Origin: an uncultured Prevotellaceae bacterium
GTDB lineage: Bacteria > Bacteroidota > Bacteroidia > Bacteroidales > Muribaculaceae
Length of the DNA: 7,812 nucleotides
Assembly (NCBI GenBank): GCA_945645715.1
Contig: CALZFJ010000084.1
Location: 1 to 7,812 of the forward strand
Direction: 5' to 3'
In this document: positions 1 to 5,679 of the stretch, piece after piece
Position numbering within the stretch: position 1 is the stretch's first letter
Layout of the letters: every line of letters starts with the position of its first letter
Translations under genes and position numbers: made by a program
Notes under the pieces: model-generated
What the model saw: only the letters and a program-made list of their open reading frames with translations
The model's database searches: none
Told to the model about the DNA's origin: nothing

Positions 1-1
1 C

Positions 2-700
2 AACTGGCGCATCACCTACGACGGACTCGGCAAGATTGAGAAGCTGAAGAAGTGGTTTAAGACCATCACGCTTTCACACGCTTACCAATGCACCTACTCT
101 GTAGGCTCATTCTCGAGCTACAGCGACTGGATTGCAGTGGGCGAGGGCTTGGGATACAGCAAGAGCGAACTTACGCAGAATCCTTATCCTACGTCGCCCT
201 ACAATATCTCGTCGGTATCGCTCACCGAGAAGTTTGCGCCTCTCATCGGACTGGCTGCAACTATGAAGAACAATGTGACATTTAATGCCGAGTATCGCGA
301 CTCACGCACGCTCACACTCAACTCGTCGGCAGGACAGGTGGTGGAGGCTCTAAGCAAGTCGCTTGTGATAGGAGGAGGCTACAAGATAGCCAATTTCAAC
401 TCAATCTTGAAGATTGGCGGTCAGCAGCAGGGTGTGAGCAATGACCTTACGATGAATCTCGACTTCACGCTATCTAACAACAGTGCGCTTATCCGCAAGA
501 TTGAGAGCAACATCACGCAAGCAACAAGTGGCACACGCACGCTGTCGATTAATTTCACTGCCAACTATGTGCTGAGCAAGCGCATCACCCTCGGTGCATA
601 CTTCGACCACCAGGTGAATACGCCGCTCGTGTCGTCGTCGGCATATCCTACGACCAACAGCAGCTATGGTATCTCAGTGAATCTCTCGCTCGCGAAGTAA
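2..700 (+). CDS. sprA: SprA, T9SS outer-membrane translocon (3' end only)
   Basis: SprA (Sov in Porphyromonas) forms the very large outer-membrane beta-barrel through which type IX secretion system cargo leaves the cell. Only the last ~232 residues are here; the open frame runs to the left edge, so the start lies outside. Recognisable family segments are NWRITYDGLGKI at the left edge, the LSHAYQCTYSVGSF stretch, SPYNISSVSLTEKFAPLIG, an SLVIGGGYKIANFN strand, KIESNITQATSGTRTLSINF, and the final PLVSSSAYPTTNSSYGISV. Alternating polar and hydrophobic residues fit the terminal transmembrane strands of the barrel, and the protein ends a few residues after the last strand, as expected for an intact C-terminus. 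A GTG at 137 is internal and should not be taken as the start. It converges on tilS across a repeat-rich gap. No clear terminator hairpin follows the stop. Family assignment rests on remembered conserved segments and is strong. Confidence 0.93.
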   Translation, partial: NWRITYDGLGKIEKLKKWFKTITLSHAYQCTYSVGSFSSYSDWIAVGEGLGYSKSELTQNPYPTSPYNISSVSLTEKFAPLIGLAATMKNNVTFNAEYRDSRTLTLNSSAGQVVEALSKSLVIGGGYKIANFNSILKIGGQQQGVSNDLTMNLDFTLSNNSALIRKIESNITQATSGTRTLSINFTANYVLSKRITLGAYFDHQVNTPLVSSSAYPTTNSSYGISVNLSLAK

Positions 701-707
701 ACGCTAA

Positions 708-755
708 AGGTAAGAGGTTTTTTAAAGGTAAGAGGTAAGGGGTAAGAGGTAAGAG
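708..755 (+). repeat. Heptamer repeat cluster, locus 1 (RGGTAAG units)
   Basis: Four in-phase 7-bp units occupy 726-753 (AGGTAAG, AGGTAAG, GGGTAAG, AGGTAAG). A fifth unit at 708-714 is separated from them by an 11-bp T-rich insert. The cluster begins 8 bp after the sprA stop codon. A second cluster with the same unit, on the same strand, lies at 3335-3368 just after pheS. No long open frame uses the units and no hairpin forms from them. It looks like a dispersed short tandem repeat, comparable in form to the heptanucleotide STRR repeats of cyanobacteria; function unknown. Confidence 0.85.
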
Positions 756-783
756 AACATCGAGGCTGGGAAAGGACCTGTAG

Positions 784-803
784 GGTCGCGCCTTGGTGCG
801 ACC
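784..803. repeat. Small hairpin, 6-bp stem
   Basis: GGTCGC at 784-789 is the exact reverse complement of GCGACC at 798-803, leaving an 8-nt loop (GCCTTGGT). It lies between the convergent sprA and tilS genes, has no following T run on either strand, and forms part of a duplicated module (787-824 and 832-859). It is therefore better read as a short palindromic intergenic repeat than as an intrinsic terminator, though it could affect mRNA 3' ends. Confidence 0.6.
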
Positions 804-859
804 GAAGCGACTTCCCCGGTGATGGTATGAACGCGCCTTGGTGCGACTTCCCGGTGATG
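787..859. repeat. Imperfect direct duplication of a short module (787-824 and 832-859)
   Basis: The 16-mer CGCGCCTTGGTGCGAC occurs at 787-802 and again at 832-847. Each copy is followed by GCGACTTCC(C)CGGTGATG: at 807-824 in the first copy, and at 843-859 in the second with one C fewer. The second copy equals the first after removal of the 9 bp between two GCGAC pentamers (798-802 and 807-811) plus loss of one C. This looks like tandem duplication followed by slippage. No coding frame covers it convincingly. Confidence 0.8.
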
Positions 860-866
860 AAAAGGA

Positions 867-893
867 ACACGAATCACACGAATTTCACGAAAA
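867..893. repeat. Three 9-bp tandem units, ACACGAATC type
   Basis: Units ACACGAATC (867-875), ACACGAATT (876-884) and TCACGAAAA (885-893) lie in phase, with the core CACGAA kept in all three. Similar CACGAAT-type arrays are, from memory, widespread intergenic repeats in Bacteroidetes and other bacteria; this cannot be verified here. The array sits about 20 bp beyond the tilS stop codon. Confidence 0.65.
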
Positions 894-914
894 AATCCTT
901 GAAACCACGGTTTC
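890..914 (-). terminator. Weak candidate terminator of tilS
   Basis: Reading leftward on the minus strand, GAAAC (914-910) and GTTTC (905-901) form a 5-bp stem around a 4-nt CGTG loop. A 5-nt spacer and six T residues (plus-strand A run 890-895) follow. The stem overlaps the last two bases of the tilS stop codon. It has the shape of an intrinsic terminator, but the stem is short and the T run is set back, so support is weak. Confidence 0.3.
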
Positions 915-2232
915 AGAACTCCATGCTGCGGAGGGTGAGGACTAATATCCTTTTGGTTGAGGCAGTCATGGAGTAGAGCGCTCCCGAGCGAATGCCGAGA
1001 ATCCACACTATGTCGCCGTCGGCGGTGAGAAGCAGCACGCGGCGTTTCTGTGGCTCTGAGAGCTTCAAGTCGCTGAAAATGTCGCTCACAAGTCGGGTAC
1101 CTTTCATTCCGAACGGGCGGAACCGGTCGCCTTGCTGCCAGTGGCGCAATTCGAGTTTGGCATTGAGAATCGAAGCATCGAAGCACACTGCCGTTTTCCC
1201 GTTGAGGCTACGCGGCAAGAATCCGGCGGCATCACGTATCTCCACGTTCATGACTTGTTCGATAGAGGGGATTTCTTCGTCGCCGGTCGAAGGTGAAATG
1301 TCGAGGAAATCGCGATTGATTACGCCGATATGCGAACCGGAGATAAAGCGGCAGCCGGTGGAGGCGGCAAGCATCTCATTGACTTGTGCCGAATTAAAGC
1401 CATATTGGCGGATAATTTCAAATAGTGCCGTGTGAATGTTGGTGCCCACTCTCTTGCCGAGTGAGGCAAGATTGATGCGCACAATATCGCCGTCGGTAGA
1501 GCAGCACGCTTGCTTCAGCTCATCGATATATTGCCGGTAGAGGCTATTGCATTGCTGCACATTGCCAATGGTGCGGAGAATGCCGCTCTGTGCATCGGGG
1601 AACTGACGTAGCAGCTCAGGAATGACGATGTTGCGCAGGCGGTTGCGCTTCACGATGCTTTCAAGGTTAGTGCTGTCGGTGACCCATGTTTGCCCGATTT
1701 CGGCAGCAAAGGCTTCAATCTCGCCACGCGACACACCGAGCAGTGGGCGTCGAACGTCGCCACTCACGGGGCGCATTGCCGTGAGTCCTGCAATGCCGCT
1801 GCCGCGCATAAGGTTAAGGAAAAGAGTTTCTACATTGTCGTCGCTGTGATGAGCCACCACCACAGCATCGAGACTGTGCTCGCGCATCAGCTCGCGGAAC
1901 CAGGCGTAGCGCAGTTCGCGGCAAGCCATTTCGGTGGAAACACCATGCGCGCGTTCGTAGGCCGGTACATCGAAGTGCGTTACAATGCACTCCACGCCAA
2001 GGTCGCGGCAAAGAGCCGTGACAAAGTGCTCATCGCGCACCGATTCCTCGCCACGGAGGTGGAAATTGCAGTGAGCCACCGTGCAGCGGTATCCAAGCTC
2101 CAACATCACACGCAGCAGCACCACCGAGTCGGCACCACCGCTCACAGCCACAAGATAAGCCTCATTGGGCGACAGAATGTGATGTGATTCAATGAATTTT
2201 GCTACTTTTTCAATAAAAACATTCTTTTCCAT
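913..2232 (-). CDS. tilS: tRNA(Ile)-lysidine synthetase TilS
   Basis: TilS uses ATP and lysine to convert C34 of the CAU-anticodon tRNA-Ile to lysidine, switching it from Met to Ile identity; it is normally essential and cytoplasmic. At 439 residues it has the long, E. coli-like architecture. The N-terminal PP-loop ATPase shows SGGADS at 31-36, with AHHSDDNVET at about 127-136 and the DSTN / RNRLR region at about 186-201. A middle helical region follows. The C-terminal TilS domain (about 355-435) includes RHWQQGDRFRPFGMKGTRLV and SDIFSDLKL. The ATG at 2232 puts the PP-loop at residue 31, normal for the family. No Shine-Dalgarno sequence precedes it, and a promoter-like TAATTTTG lies only 4 bp upstream, so the mRNA may be leaderless. 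It is divergent from pheS and convergent with sprA. All motifs are intact. Confidence 0.96.
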   Translation of the reverse strand: MEKNVFIEKVAKFIESHHILSPNEAYLVAVSGGADSVVLLRVMLELGYRCTVAHCNFHLRGEESVRDEHFVTALCRDLGVECIVTHFDVPAYERAHGVSTEMACRELRYAWFRELMREHSLDAVVVAHHSDDNVETLFLNLMRGSGIAGLTAMRPVSGDVRRPLLGVSRGEIEAFAAEIGQTWVTDSTNLESIVKRNRLRNIVIPELLRQFPDAQSGILRTIGNVQQCNSLYRQYIDELKQACCSTDGDIVRINLASLGKRVGTNIHTALFEIIRQYGFNSAQVNEMLAASTGCRFISGSHIGVINRDFLDISPSTGDEEIPSIEQVMNVEIRDAAGFLPRSLNGKTAVCFDASILNAKLELRHWQQGDRFRPFGMKGTRLVSDIFSDLKLSEPQKRRVLLLTADGDIVWILGIRSGALYSMTASTKRILVLTLRSMEF

Positions 2233-2236
2233 ACCG

Positions 2237-2244
2237 CAAAATTA
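2237..2244 (-). promoter_or_regulatory. Candidate -7 element for tilS (TAATTTTG)
   Basis: On the minus strand TAATTTTG matches the Bacteroidetes primary sigma factor -7 consensus TAnnTTTG. It ends 4 bp before the tilS ATG, so initiation a few bases downstream would fall at or next to the start codon, giving a leaderless or nearly leaderless transcript. No TTTG-like -33 element is seen at the usual distance, so this is only a candidate. Confidence 0.4.
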
Positions 2245-2265
2245 ATAAGTAAATGTTATTTTTTG

Positions 2266-2273
2266 TAACTTTG
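2266..2273 (+). promoter_or_regulatory. Candidate -7 element for pheS (TAACTTTG)
   Basis: TAACTTTG is an exact match to the Bacteroidetes -7 consensus TAnnTTTG. It ends 34 bp before the pheS ATG, predicting a leader of about 25-30 nt that is A/T rich with no Shine-Dalgarno sequence, typical of the phylum. The expected TTTG -33 box about 19-20 bp upstream is not present; that position reads AATTAATAAG. It is arranged back to back with the tilS candidate inside a 75-bp divergent gap. Confidence 0.55.
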
Positions 2274-2307
2274 CAGAAAAATTATTTATATAGCACACGT
2301 AATTATC

Positions 2308-3327
2308 ATGTTAGAGAAGATAAATACACTTAAAGAGCAGATTGAGGCTTTGACCGCCAGCAATGCAGAGGAAATCGAGGCTCTTCGCATAAAATATTTG
2401 AGTAAAAAGGGCGAAGTATCAGCTCTTTTCAATGACTTCCGCAATGTGCCCAACGAGCAGAAGCGCGAAATCGGACAGAAGCTCAATGAGCTGAAGACGC
2501 TTGCTACCGAGAAAATCAACGCACTGCGCGAGGCATTTGCAAGCAATGACTCAGCCGATGCAGCTATCGACCTCACACGCACAGCAGCACCCATGGAGGT
2601 GGGAACACGCCACCCGCTGTCGCTTGTTCGTCAGGAGATTATCAATATTTTCTCACGTCTTGGCTTCACCGTGGCTGAAGGTCCGGAAGTTGAGGACGAT
2701 TGGCACGTGTTTGGCGCTCTCAACTTTGCTGAGGATCACCCTGCACGTGACATGCAGGACACCTTCTTCATTCAGCGCTCGCCCGATGTGCTACTTCGCA
2801 CCCACACCTCATCGGTGCAAAGCCGCGTGATGGAGCACGCACAGCCACCAATCCGCATTGTGTGCCCCGGCCGCGTGTATCGCAATGAGGCAATTTCCTA
2901 TCGTGCACACTGCTTCTTCCACCAGGTGGAAGGACTCTATATCGACAAAAACGTGTCGTTTACCGACTTGAAGCAGGCACTTCTCTACTTCGCCCGCGAG
3001 ATGTTTGGACCGGAAACGCAGATACGCCTTCGCCCGTCGTACTTCCCCTTCACAGAGCCATCGGCTGAGATGGATATCTCGTGCGACTTGTGTGGCGGCA
3101 AGGGCTGCAACTTCTGCAAGCACACCGGTTGGGTGGAGATTCTTGGCTGCGGTATGGTCGATCCTAATGTGCTTGAGGCATGCGGAATCGACAGCAAGGT
3201 GTATAGCGGCTATGCCTTCGGAATGGGCGTGGAGCGCATCGCCAACCTGAAATATCGCGTGAAAGACTTGCGCATGTTCTCAGAGAACGACGTTCGCTTC
3301 CTTGAGGAGTTTAAATCGGCACATTGA
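2308..3327 (+). CDS. pheS: Phenylalanyl-tRNA synthetase alpha subunit
   Basis: PheS is the catalytic subunit of the (alpha-beta)2 class II synthetase that charges tRNA-Phe in the cytoplasm. At 339 residues it is of usual length. Residues 1-85 form the N-terminal coiled-coil tRNA-binding arm. The class II core starts near RHPLSLVRQEI (101-111). Motif 2 is GRVYRNEAISYRAHCFFHQVEG (188-209, written without a break in the gene), and motif 3 is YAFGMGVERIANLKY (302-316). Ala303 aligns with E. coli Ala294, which sets amino-acid pocket size. CDLCGGKGCNFCKHTGW (259-275) adds a CxxC-x4-CxxC knuckle, probably metal-binding, absent from E. coli PheS but which I recall from Bacteroidetes homologues. The downstream gene is crcB, so the beta-subunit gene pheT is not linked. 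The start is supported by the normal N-terminal arm and by the promoter-like element upstream. Confidence 0.97.
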   Translation: MLEKINTLKEQIEALTASNAEEIEALRIKYLSKKGEVSALFNDFRNVPNEQKREIGQKLNELKTLATEKINALREAFASNDSADAAIDLTRTAAPMEVGTRHPLSLVRQEIINIFSRLGFTVAEGPEVEDDWHVFGALNFAEDHPARDMQDTFFIQRSPDVLLRTHTSSVQSRVMEHAQPPIRIVCPGRVYRNEAISYRAHCFFHQVEGLYIDKNVSFTDLKQALLYFAREMFGPETQIRLRPSYFPFTEPSAEMDISCDLCGGKGCNFCKHTGWVEILGCGMVDPNVLEACGIDSKVYSGYAFGMGVERIANLKYRVKDLRMFSENDVRFLEEFKSAH

Positions 3328-3334
3328 GTTTGAG

Positions 3335-3368
3335 AGGTAAGAGGTGAGAGGTAAGAGGTAAGGGTGAG
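3335..3368 (+). repeat. Heptamer repeat cluster, locus 2 (AGGTRAG units)
   Basis: Four perfectly phased 7-bp units run from 3335 to 3362 (AGGTAAG, AGGTGAG, AGGTAAG, AGGTAAG), followed by a 6-bp GGTGAG at 3363-3368. The cluster starts 8 bp after the pheS stop codon and ends 50 bp before crcB. It matches locus 1 at 708-755 in unit, strand and position just behind a stop codon. The rest of the 91-bp gap shows no convincing promoter or riboswitch. Confidence 0.85.
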
Positions 3369-3418
3369 AGATGCCGGGTGGAATCTTGCTTCTATGCAAC
3401 TGAAAACTGATTGATGAT

Positions 3419-3808
3419 ATGTTCTGGAACTTTCTTGCAGTAGCTCTGGGTGGCGCGATAGGCTCGTGCTTGCGTTACGCCATGTCGCTCACGTTCAACG
3501 GCTCGCACTCGGTGCTGCCGTTGCAGACGCTCACTGTGAACATTTTAGGCTCGTTTGCCATTGGGCTTCTCTATGCCTATGTGAGCAATTATACCGTGCC
3601 TACGGTGACAAAGATGTTCCTCTTTGTGGGACTTCTTGGCGGTTTCACCACTTTCTCATCGTTCTCGCTTGAGACGGTGGCGATGCTGCGCAACGGCTAC
3701 TTTGGCGCAGCGGCTCTCTATTCACTCGGAAGCCTTGTGCTGGGATTGGCAGCCGCTTTTGGTGGAATTTTCCTTGGCGACAAGATTATAGGCTGGATAG
3801 AGCACTGA
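3419..3808 (+). CDS. crcB: CrcB/Fluc fluoride channel
   Basis: CrcB/Fluc proteins are small inner-membrane fluoride channels that work as antiparallel dimers and let fluoride leave the cell. This copy has 129 residues, a typical length, and four hydrophobic segments (about 4-22, 37-56, 66-88, 96-122). Family signatures are GGAIGSCLRY (11-20), TLTVNILGSF (37-46, with the channel Asn41) and GGFTTFSSFSLE (74-85), which carries the pore-lining TTFSSF block and the phenylalanine-box region. Only one crcB gene is in the window, so a homodimer is expected rather than a two-gene heterodimer. It lies 91 bp after pheS, behind the heptamer repeats, and may be expressed separately. I looked for a fluoride riboswitch in the leader and could not build one. 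A hairpin with a T9 run overlaps the 3' end. Confidence 0.94.
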   Translation: MFWNFLAVALGGAIGSCLRYAMSLTFNGSHSVLPLQTLTVNILGSFAIGLLYAYVSNYTVPTVTKMFLFVGLLGGFTTFSSFSLETVAMLRNGYFGAAALYSLGSLVLGLAAAFGGIFLGDKIIGWIEH

Positions 3809-3831
3809 CAAAAGCCGATAAGTTTTTTTTT
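3786..3831 (+). terminator. Candidate intrinsic terminator overlapping the crcB 3' end
   Basis: TTATAGGCT (3786-3794) pairs with AGCCGATAA (3813-3821) over 8 of 9 positions, with one A-G mismatch in the stem and an 18-nt loop. One G and then nine T residues (3823-3831) follow. The left arm lies inside the last crcB codons and the loop contains its TGA stop. The long loop lowers confidence, but the T9 run directly after the stem is suggestive. If real, nth and the genes after it need their own promoter in the remaining 27 bp, where I see no clear TAnnTTTG. Confidence 0.4.
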
Positions 3832-3858
3832 GACATTTACATAATACGCGCTGGATAG

Positions 3859-4566
3859 ATGACGATAAAGGAGAGATACGCAGGCGTGATAGGGTGGTTT
3901 AGCGAAAACCGCCCCATTGCCGAGACGGAGCTGCACTACAGTAACCCCTTTGAGTTGCTTGTGGCTGTGATACTCTCGGCACAGTGCACCGACAAGCGCA
4001 TCAATATGGTCACTCCCGCACTCTTTGCGGCTTATCCCACCCCTGCCGATATGGCAAATGCCACGGTCGAGGATATCTTTGAGTATATCAAGAGTGTTAC
4101 GTTTCCCAACAACAAGGCCCGCTCGCTGCTGGGCATGGCAAATGCCCTCGTCGATTTGCATGGCGGTGAGGTCCCTGCCGATATGGACGCGCTGGTGAAG
4201 CTGCCCGGCGTGGGTCGTAAGACTGCCAATGTGATACTCTCGGTCATCTTCGGAAAGGCTGCGATGGCGGTGGATACACACGTGTTCCGCGTGTCGAACC
4301 GCATCGGACTCACTGCCGATTCGCCTAATCCGCTCGTCACCGAGAAGACCCTTGTGAAGCATATTCCCGAGGCACTTGTGGGAAAAGCTCATCACTGGCT
4401 GATTCTGCATGGCCGGTATGTGTGCACTGCACGCGCTCCCAAGTGCATGGAGTGTGGCATCAAGCAATGGTGCAAGCACTATGCAGCCGCCGGTAGCGGA
4501 AAGGATGCACCGATGGGGAAGAAGAAAGCAAAAGCCGGTGCTGCAAAGAAAGATTCACTGAAATAA
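3859..4566 (+). CDS. nth: Endonuclease III (DNA glycosylase/AP lyase)
   Basis: Nth removes oxidised pyrimidines such as thymine glycol from DNA and cuts the abasic site by beta-elimination, in base excision repair. The 235-residue product contains the helix-hairpin-helix LPGVGRKTANV (115-125) with catalytic Lys121, and catalytic Asp139 in VDTHVFRVSNRIG. A 4Fe-4S cluster loop is complete: Cys189, Cys196, Cys199 and Cys205 in the exact C-x6-C-x2-C-x5-C spacing. The N-terminal LLVAVILSAQCTDKRIN segment (33-49) is the usual helix A/B region. After the cluster there is an extra ~28-residue tail rich in Lys, Ala and Gly (208-235), not part of the fold and possibly aiding nonspecific DNA binding. 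It starts 50 bp after crcB and is followed 14 bp later by the TRIC gene, so it probably leads a co-transcribed run. Confidence 0.96.
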   Translation: MTIKERYAGVIGWFSENRPIAETELHYSNPFELLVAVILSAQCTDKRINMVTPALFAAYPTPADMANATVEDIFEYIKSVTFPNNKARSLLGMANALVDLHGGEVPADMDALVKLPGVGRKTANVILSVIFGKAAMAVDTHVFRVSNRIGLTADSPNPLVTEKTLVKHIPEALVGKAHHWLILHGRYVCTARAPKCMECGIKQWCKHYAAAGSGKDAPMGKKKAKAGAAKKDSLK

Positions 4567-4580
4567 CCAAGAGCTGAGAT

Positions 4581-5210
4581 ATGAACGAATTGTTCCTGTT
4601 GATAATAGAGATAGTAGGCACGATAGCCTTTGCCATAAGTGGCATACGACTTGCCGCAGCCAAGAATTTCGACTGGTTTGGCGCATATATGGTAGGACTT
4701 GCCACTGCAATTGGAGGCGGCACCGTGCGCGACCTGCTACTCAACACCACACCCTTCTGGATGCTCAATGGCTGGTATCTTGGCGTGACGGGACTTTCGC
4801 TGCTTACCGTGATTCTGCTCAAGCGCTACCTTGTGAAACTGAATCAGACGGTGTTTATCTTCGACACCGTGGGGCTTGCGCTGTTTGTGGTGATAGGCAT
4901 ACAGAAGACGCTGCTTTTCGGCTTCCCCATGTGGGTAGCTATATTCATGGGCACCACCACAGGAGCACTTGGAGGTGTGCTTCGCGACATTTTCATCAAT
5001 GAGGAACCGCTCATATTCCGCAAGGATATATATGGCACTGCGTGCATTGCCGGCGGAATAGTATATTGGGCAATAGCCCTGTTCTCCGACTCGGTAATAC
5101 TCCAGCAGAGTGCGTGTGGCATAACAGTGATATTGCTGCGCGTGCTTGCCGTGAAATACAACTGGTCCATACCGATTCTCCACAATTATTCAACCAACGA
5201 AAAAGAATAA
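4581..5210 (+). CDS. TRIC/UPF0126-family membrane protein
   Basis: This belongs to the prokaryotic trimeric intracellular cation channel family (formerly UPF0126, with E. coli YicG and YadS). Characterised members form K+-permeable homotrimers; some relatives are annotated as glycine transporters, so the substrate here cannot be fixed from sequence. The 209-residue protein has about seven membrane segments in two homologous halves. Each half carries a glycine-rich kinked helix ending in Arg-Asp: AIGGGTVRDLLLN (43-55) and GALGGVLRDIFIN (128-140). Each half also opens with an FAISG-like or FDTVGLALF helix (17-21; 94-102). The start at 4581 gives a normal first helix directly after the initiator. 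It lies 14 bp after nth and 18 bp before the GtrA gene, suggesting translational or transcriptional coupling. Family membership is firm; transported species unknown. Confidence 0.9.
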   Translation: MNELFLLIIEIVGTIAFAISGIRLAAAKNFDWFGAYMVGLATAIGGGTVRDLLLNTTPFWMLNGWYLGVTGLSLLTVILLKRYLVKLNQTVFIFDTVGLALFVVIGIQKTLLFGFPMWVAIFMGTTTGALGGVLRDIFINEEPLIFRKDIYGTACIAGGIVYWAIALFSDSVILQQSACGITVILLRVLAVKYNWSIPILHNYSTNEKE

Positions 5211-5228
5211 AATTTTATTATATTCGAC

Positions 5229-5663
5229 GTGAAACAGAAAACGAAAACTACAGCCGTACAGTTAGTGAAATATGGACTGGTGGGCGTGAGCAACTCGCTC
5301 ATCACGCTCGCTGTGATTTTTGTGTGCAACGAATTGCTTGGCTTGAAGCTTATGCTTGCCGATGTGATTGGCTACATTGCGGGCGTAATCAATAGCTTCA
5401 TCTGGAACAAAAACTGGGTGTTCAAGTCGCACAATCATCGCTTGCGATATGAGATGTCGCTGTTCCTTATAGGTTTTCTGCTCTGTTTCGGGCTTCAGTT
5501 CCTCACTGTGCTGGTGCTGCGAAACCCCATGAAGGCACTCGACATAACACTGCTCGGCATGCCGAGCGATGTGGTGGGAGAGTATGCAGCAGTGTGCATC
5601 GGTATGGTGGTATATACGCTGAGCAACTTCATCTTCAACCGTTGTCTCACTTTCCGCAAGTAG
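5229..5663 (+). CDS. GtrA-family polytopic membrane protein (GTG start)
   Basis: GtrA/DPMS-like proteins are small four-helix inner-membrane proteins, thought to flip or help transfer polyprenyl-phosphate-linked sugars, as in O-antigen glucosylation and arabinan or teichoic-acid decoration. At 144 residues it has four hydrophobic segments (about 13-33, 43-60, 75-97, 116-138). The family pattern is present: VKYGLVGVSNSLI near the N-terminus, VINSFIWNKNWVF (53-65) after helix 2 and NFIFNRCLTFRK (133-144) at the end. The start is GTG; no ATG lies upstream in frame before the preceding stop, and the first internal ATG (residue 42) would remove helix 1. It shares reading frame with the TRIC gene but is separated by its TAA. 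The next gene, 16 bp on, encodes a GT-C-like protein, a typical GtrA partner. Which lipid-linked sugar is involved is unknown. Confidence 0.88.
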   Translation: MKQKTKTTAVQLVKYGLVGVSNSLITLAVIFVCNELLGLKLMLADVIGYIAGVINSFIWNKNWVFKSHNHRLRYEMSLFLIGFLLCFGLQFLTVLVLRNPMKALDITLLGMPSDVVGEYAAVCIGMVVYTLSNFIFNRCLTFRK

Positions 5664-5679
5664 AACTTAATCGAGAGCT

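Noticed and set aside
137..700. Stand-alone 187-residue protein starting at GTG 137
   Set aside because: SprA family similarity continues upstream of 137 to the window edge, so this is an internal part of sprA.
708..755. CRISPR-like array
   Set aside because: Units are 7 bp and contiguous, with no spacers of typical length and no cas genes nearby.
722..1186. 154-codon minus-strand open frame
   Set aside because: It overlaps the real tilS 3' region in another frame and runs through the intergenic repeats; composition is Arg/Pro/His-rich, as for a shadow frame.
1690..2187. 165-codon plus-strand frame opposite tilS
   Set aside because: It is antisense to the conserved PP-loop domain of tilS, resembles no family and is explained by codon bias on the opposite strand.
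3369..3418. Fluoride (crcB-motif) riboswitch upstream of crcB
   Set aside because: A few GATG-like words occur, but I could not assemble the conserved pseudoknot and stems of the class, and half the leader is heptamer repeat.
3718..4479. 253-codon minus-strand frame opposite crcB and nth
   Set aside because: Its length is striking, but it spans two genes with intact family motifs on the other strand, and its Cys/His-rich product resembles nothing known.
4567..4580. Glycine riboswitch before the TRIC/UPF0126 gene
   Set aside because: Only 14 bp separate it from nth, too short for any riboswitch.
4581..5663. TRIC-GtrA fusion broken by a nonsense mutation
   Set aside because: The two genes share a frame, but each product is complete for its family and the junction holds a normal TAA plus six non-conserved codons before the GTG.
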